Source of the DNA: Sphingomonas immobilis
Lineage (GTDB): Bacteria; Pseudomonadota; Alphaproteobacteria; Sphingomonadales; Sphingomonadaceae
Reading direction: 5' to 3'
DNA: 64,000 nucleotides
Assembly: GCF_030580995.1 (NCBI RefSeq)
Contig: NZ_JAUQSZ010000014.1
Coordinates: 1 to 64,000 of the forward strand
A model generated the notes under the pieces. It ran no database searches. It was not told the origin of the DNA and saw only the letters and a program-made list of their open reading frames with translations. A program made the translations under genes and the position numbers. Below, piece by piece: positions 61,536 through 64,000 of this stretch (its first letter is position 1; each line of letters begins with the position of its first letter).

Positions 61536-62483
61536 ATGTCCACATCGCTTGCAGCCGCACTCGCGGCACTGGAGCTAGGGCACCTCGAACCCCGCGCTGA
61601 AGACCTCAGTGGCATGGCGCCGCCACCAACCGAGGCGCTGGAGCAGACCGTCACCGCAATCTGGAGCGATCTCTTCACGACGATGGGAAACACCGCGCTG
61701 GAGCGCGACATCGAAGACCTGGGCTGGGGCCTGGTGAACCTCTTCCACCGCGCCGCCACCAAGAAACACGGGCTGGTCGATCGGTTGACCGACGACATCC
61801 GCCTTCTCCTCGCCGAACAGGACGGCTCCGAAATAAGCACGGCCAATCTTGAGGAGAAGATCGATCTCGCCAAGAAGGTCGAAGAATCCGCTGGTGCCTT
61901 CGAGATCATGCGCGATGTCGCCGCCGCCCACTATATCCGGGAGACCGGGAGATCGTGGGTGCCATCGTCCGGCAACCGCATTTCGCTCGGGGTCACCGCC
62001 GGGATCGTCGATGGCCATGCCTTCCTGCGAGCTCGCCGCGAGCGGGCTCTGAACGCCAACACCGCGCAGGGTACGCCCGTTGTGTTCGCCGGTGGCCGCC
62101 TCACCTTCGCCAACGACGACGATATGAAGACGTTCGCCGATAACCTGCTGGCCACCCTCAACAAGGTTCGCGCCCATGTCGGCGACATGTATCTCGTACA
62201 CGGCGGCGATATGAAGGGTATCGAGCGGCTTGCAGCATCCTGGGCCGAGCAGAATGGCATCCAGCAGGTGCGGTTCGGTCTCGATCGCAAACTCGGAGAT
62301 CGTGCGGGCTTCCGTCGCAACGAGCAGATGCTCTCGCTCAAGCCGCGGTTCGTGGTCGCCTTCCAGGGCAACGGCGTGACGGAGCGGCTTGTCATCGAAG
62401 CCAAGGCTCGGGGACTGCGTGTCGTTGATCGCCGCGGCCCATTGGGAAGCCCTCCTTCAGCTGCCCGTCGCTCTGCGGGCTGA
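61536..62483 (+). CDS. DUF2493 protein of plasmid backbone
   Basis: A 315-residue protein. The C-terminal DUF2493 (YspA-like, Rossmann/SLOG-related) domain is RRERALNANTAQGTPVVFAGGRLTFANDDDM, VHGGDMKGIERLAASWAEQNGIQQVRF, LKPRFVVAFQGNGVTERLVIEAKARGLRVVD. The N-terminal ~170 residues are helical. DUF2493 relatives are common on sphingomonad plasmids beside ssb and ArdC; nucleotide binding is suggested by the fold. ATG 61536 follows GAAAGG. A strong terminator follows. Confidence 0.88.
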   Translation: MSTSLAAALAALELGHLEPRAEDLSGMAPPPTEALEQTVTAIWSDLFTTMGNTALERDIEDLGWGLVNLFHRAATKKHGLVDRLTDDIRLLLAEQDGSEISTANLEEKIDLAKKVEESAGAFEIMRDVAAAHYIRETGRSWVPSSGNRISLGVTAGIVDGHAFLRARRERALNANTAQGTPVVFAGGRLTFANDDDMKTFADNLLATLNKVRAHVGDMYLVHGGDMKGIERLAASWAEQNGIQQVRFGLDRKLGDRAGFRRNEQMLSLKPRFVVAFQGNGVTERLVIEAKARGLRVVDRRGPLGSPPSAARRSAG

Positions 62484-62489
62484 AGCCGC

Positions 62490-62519
62490 GGGCCGCCGGT
62501 TTTCCGGCGGCCCTTTTTT
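62490..62519 (+). terminator. Intrinsic terminator after DUF2493
   Basis: Perfect stem GGGCCGCCGG / CCGGCGGCCC with a TTTT loop, followed by TTTTTT. Confidence 0.85.
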
Positions 62520-62558
62520 CGCTGTGCTTACCGTCGTCCCCTGGAAATCCCCGCAGGT

Positions 62559-62585
62559 GAGAGGGGAGGGCGCCGAGGCCCTTTT
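62559..62585 (+). repeat. Purine-rich leader motif, copy 4
   Basis: TGAGAGGGGAGGGCGCCGAG followed by GCCCTTTTT; AGGGGA pairs with TCCCCT at 62537-62542. Lies 126-150 bases before the HEPN-fusion gene. Confidence 0.45.
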
Positions 62586-62710
62586 TGACGTCGATGAATA
62601 GCACTGGAACCCGTCGGCCGTTTTGGCGGCCGGGGCGCGGTTCAGAGTCCACCAGCCAACCGCGTTGCCGACGCTGCGCCGGCTGCCGCCCTACCACGAA
62701 CTAGAGAGAG

Positions 62711-63343
62711 ATGATGATGATGCGCGATTTGCATGATGAGGAACTGCGCGCTCTGCTGGCGTTCCGGCAGCGTCACGGGCGCTGCTGGAAGGCCGCGCTG
62801 CTGCTACGCTGGTCGGCCGGCACCGACGCCGATGAACCGGGTTCGGCGCATCTGCGCCATCTGCGCAATATCGCAGGGCCGCGCTGGTTGATCGGGCTTC
62901 CTGCCGCAACGCTCGATGACGCCGCGCGCCGTTTCGCCGGGATCGCCGATCCGGCGCTGGTCGGCACTTTCATGGCGAATGCTGTGGGATTTGCCCGGGG
63001 TGCGGCGGGTAGCGTGGAGATCGCCCCCGCGAGTGCCGCACATTCGCTGGCGATCGCGATCGAACTCGGCCTCAAAGCCTTTCTGATGAAGGCCGGCTAT
63101 GCCGACGACTGGAACCGTGTCCATATTCGGCATGACCTCGAAAAGGCCCTGGCGCTTGCGATGGAGGCGGGCCTGTCAGGCCTGCCTCCGGAATTGCCGG
63201 AACTCGCCGCGATCCTTTCGCCGGCCTATCGCCGCCACCAGATCGACGCCTTGTTCCGGGCCGGAGCATCACCCTTCGATATGGCCGACGCCTCTCACTG
63301 CGTCGATCGTCTCCTTGCCGTGATCCGAGCGCAGATCGCGTGA
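62711..63343 (+). CDS. HEPN-domain fusion protein
   Basis: A 210-residue protein. The first ~65 residues (ELRALLAFRQRHGRCWKAALLLRW ... LRHLRNIAGPRWLIGL) resemble small plasmid proteins with an FR-x-x-HG-R-x-W-K pattern. Residues ~108-200 look like a HEPN domain: AHSLAIAIELGLKAFLMKAGY, then the R-x4-H motif at R136-H141 (RVHIRH) as in HEPN ribonucleases. It starts at a run of four ATG codons after AGAGAGAG. No partner nucleotidyltransferase or antitoxin lies next to it. Confidence 0.65.
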   Translation: MMMMRDLHDEELRALLAFRQRHGRCWKAALLLRWSAGTDADEPGSAHLRHLRNIAGPRWLIGLPAATLDDAARRFAGIADPALVGTFMANAVGFARGAAGSVEIAPASAAHSLAIAIELGLKAFLMKAGYADDWNRVHIRHDLEKALALAMEAGLSGLPPELPELAAILSPAYRRHQIDALFRAGASPFDMADASHCVDRLLAVIRAQIA

Positions 63344-63670
63344 CGGCGCACACCGCATCATCCTGTGCGCGGTTCGAAAAGGCGCTCGCCATTCCCATGA
63401 AGCCAGGGATGGGCGGGCCTGAAGCGTACCGTGCGTCAGACGGCCATTATGTCTGTTGCCGTGAGCGTTGCCGTCGCTTCGCTGCGGACGAGAGTCCAAG
63501 GTGGGAAAAGCGCTGACGGCCGGTTGTGGGGTCTCTGCCCGGGGGACATGCCGCGGCGATAGGGGAAGGTTTCTGCACCGGTTCCTGGGTTCATAGAACC
63601 AAAGCCACCATTCCTTCTTTTTGCCCTGATCCCTAAGTCGGTCGTTCGGTCCTTCCAACCCGCTCCCCTT

Positions 63671-63715
63671 CGGGCCGAGTTGCCGTGTGCCACGGCTGCC
63701 CGCACCACCCCTTGT
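63671..63715. repeat. 45-bp direct repeat, copy 2
   Basis: Identical over 45 bases to 61382-61426, with the same internal hairpin (63682-63696). Ends 116 bases before the ssb start, almost the same offset as copy 1 has to DUF2493. Confidence 0.85.
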
Positions 63716-63789
63716 GTCGGAGTTCCCCTGCGCGGCTGACGCGCTCCGGTGGAAGCAGCGCCCATGCCCGCCTTTTTCGGGGGTCAGTC

Positions 63790-63806
63790 GAAGGGACGGT
63801 CCCTTC
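63790..63806. promoter_or_regulatory. Palindrome upstream of the second ssb
   Basis: Perfect 7-3-7 palindrome GAAGGGA-CGG-TCCCTTC, 25 bases before the ATG; likely operator or leader hairpin. Confidence 0.5.
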
Positions 63807-63830
63807 GGCACCCAAAAAAGGAACCTCGAC

Positions 63831-64000
63831 ATGCAGAACCTCGTCATCCTCGCCGGCAATGTCGGCGCCACGCCGGAAGCCCGCACCACCCAGGGCGGCA
63901 CCAAGATCACCCACTTCAGCCTCGCGACCTCGCGGCCCAAGCGCGACAGCAACGGCAAGATCGTCAAGGACGACAATGGCCGGCGGATCGAAGATACCGA
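63831..64000 (+). CDS. ssb: Single-stranded DNA-binding protein, N-terminus (partial)
   Basis: The first 56 codons read MQNLVILAGNVGATPEARTT, then GGTKITHFSLATSRPKRDSNGK, an SSB OB-fold start of the chromosomal/plasmid type distinct from the shorter SSB at 42612. AAAGGA lies 8 bases before the ATG. The rest is beyond the window. Confidence 0.92.
   Translation, partial: MQNLVILAGNVGATPEARTTQGGTKITHFSLATSRPKRDSNGKIVKDDNGRRIEDT

Larger units (their letters stand above)
63344..63830. other. Non-coding region between HEPN gene and second ssb
   Basis: About 490 bases with no convincing gene. It holds the second copy of the 45-bp repeat (63671-63715) and the palindrome at 63790-63806; I see nothing else in it. 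Confidence 0.5.

Noticed and set aside
1-64000. CRISPR arrays, prophage structural genes, complete insertion sequences
   Set aside because: No regularly spaced repeats, no phage structural proteins and no transposase motifs were seen on either strand.

Overview
This window looks like high-GC alphaproteobacterial DNA, most likely from a sphingomonad (Sphingobium, Novosphingobium or Sphingopyxis type). That is inferred from family combinations, not from a marker gene. The repA-parB-parA set, the ssb / Toprim primase / strawberry-notch / ParB / ArdC block and the metal-resistance cargo are all familiar from sphingomonad plasmids. An upstream iteron array supports reading at least the middle and right-hand part as a plasmid or an integrated plasmid. 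No rRNA, tRNA or CRISPR array was found.

Left part (1-11.3 kb), copper and metal handling. It holds copA (multicopper oxidase) overlapping copB, and an ECF sigma factor coupled to a CnrX-like periplasmic metal sensor and a small one-helix membrane protein (a CnrYXH-like trio). Then come a membrane-anchored cytochrome c, divergent copCD, a HhH/nuclease-like protein, an orphan fliQ, a thioredoxin-reductase-like flavoprotein, and a Cu(I) P-type ATPase overlapping its CueR-type regulator. Three copper transcription units carry the same promoter-like pair TGAGGGGT-N13-GCGTA, which I read as the ECF regulon.

11.6-25.3 kb. A 1462-residue SF1 helicase with a C-terminal nuclease and zinc finger (possible defence gene) is followed by remnants of two sulfur-metabolism genes, a MarR regulator divergent from a ClC chloride transporter, a four-gene FUSC/DUF1656/HlyD/OMF efflux operon, and small membrane proteins behind a perfect 23-bp palindrome that resembles the MarR-ClC intergenic palindrome.

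25.4-35.3 kb, sulfur, nitrosative and oxidative stress. Genes are a sulfite/nitrite reductase with DUF934, NsrR, a DUF6306-like protein, LysR, a 1-Cys peroxiredoxin, beta-carbonic anhydrase, a frameshifted Fe-superoxide dismutase, flavohemoglobin Hmp, DUF1971 and a group III truncated globin.

35.3-51.4 kb, plasmid backbone. A tyrosine recombinase overlaps a TIR-like ORF. Then come a DUF1612-like HTH protein, parB, parA and repA (minus strand) with two identical candidate parS palindromes and upstream iterons. After the iterons, all on the plus strand, are ssb, Toprim primase, a 1405-residue methyltransferase/helicase (strawberry-notch, DarB-like), a large ParB-domain protein and ArdC. This resembles a conjugative leading region rich in anti-defence genes.

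51.9-60.8 kb, a cargo segment: alpha/beta hydrolase, DUF202, MBL hydrolase, sulfite dehydrogenase sorAB with a TDT exporter and LysR regulator, a UDG-like protein, and a membrane protein / DUF305 / beta-propeller operon.

61-64 kb. The backbone resumes with DUF2493, a HEPN-domain fusion and a second ssb running off the edge. A perfect 45-bp repeat lies 110-116 bp upstream of both DUF2493 and this ssb, and a purine-rich leader motif recurs before four backbone genes.
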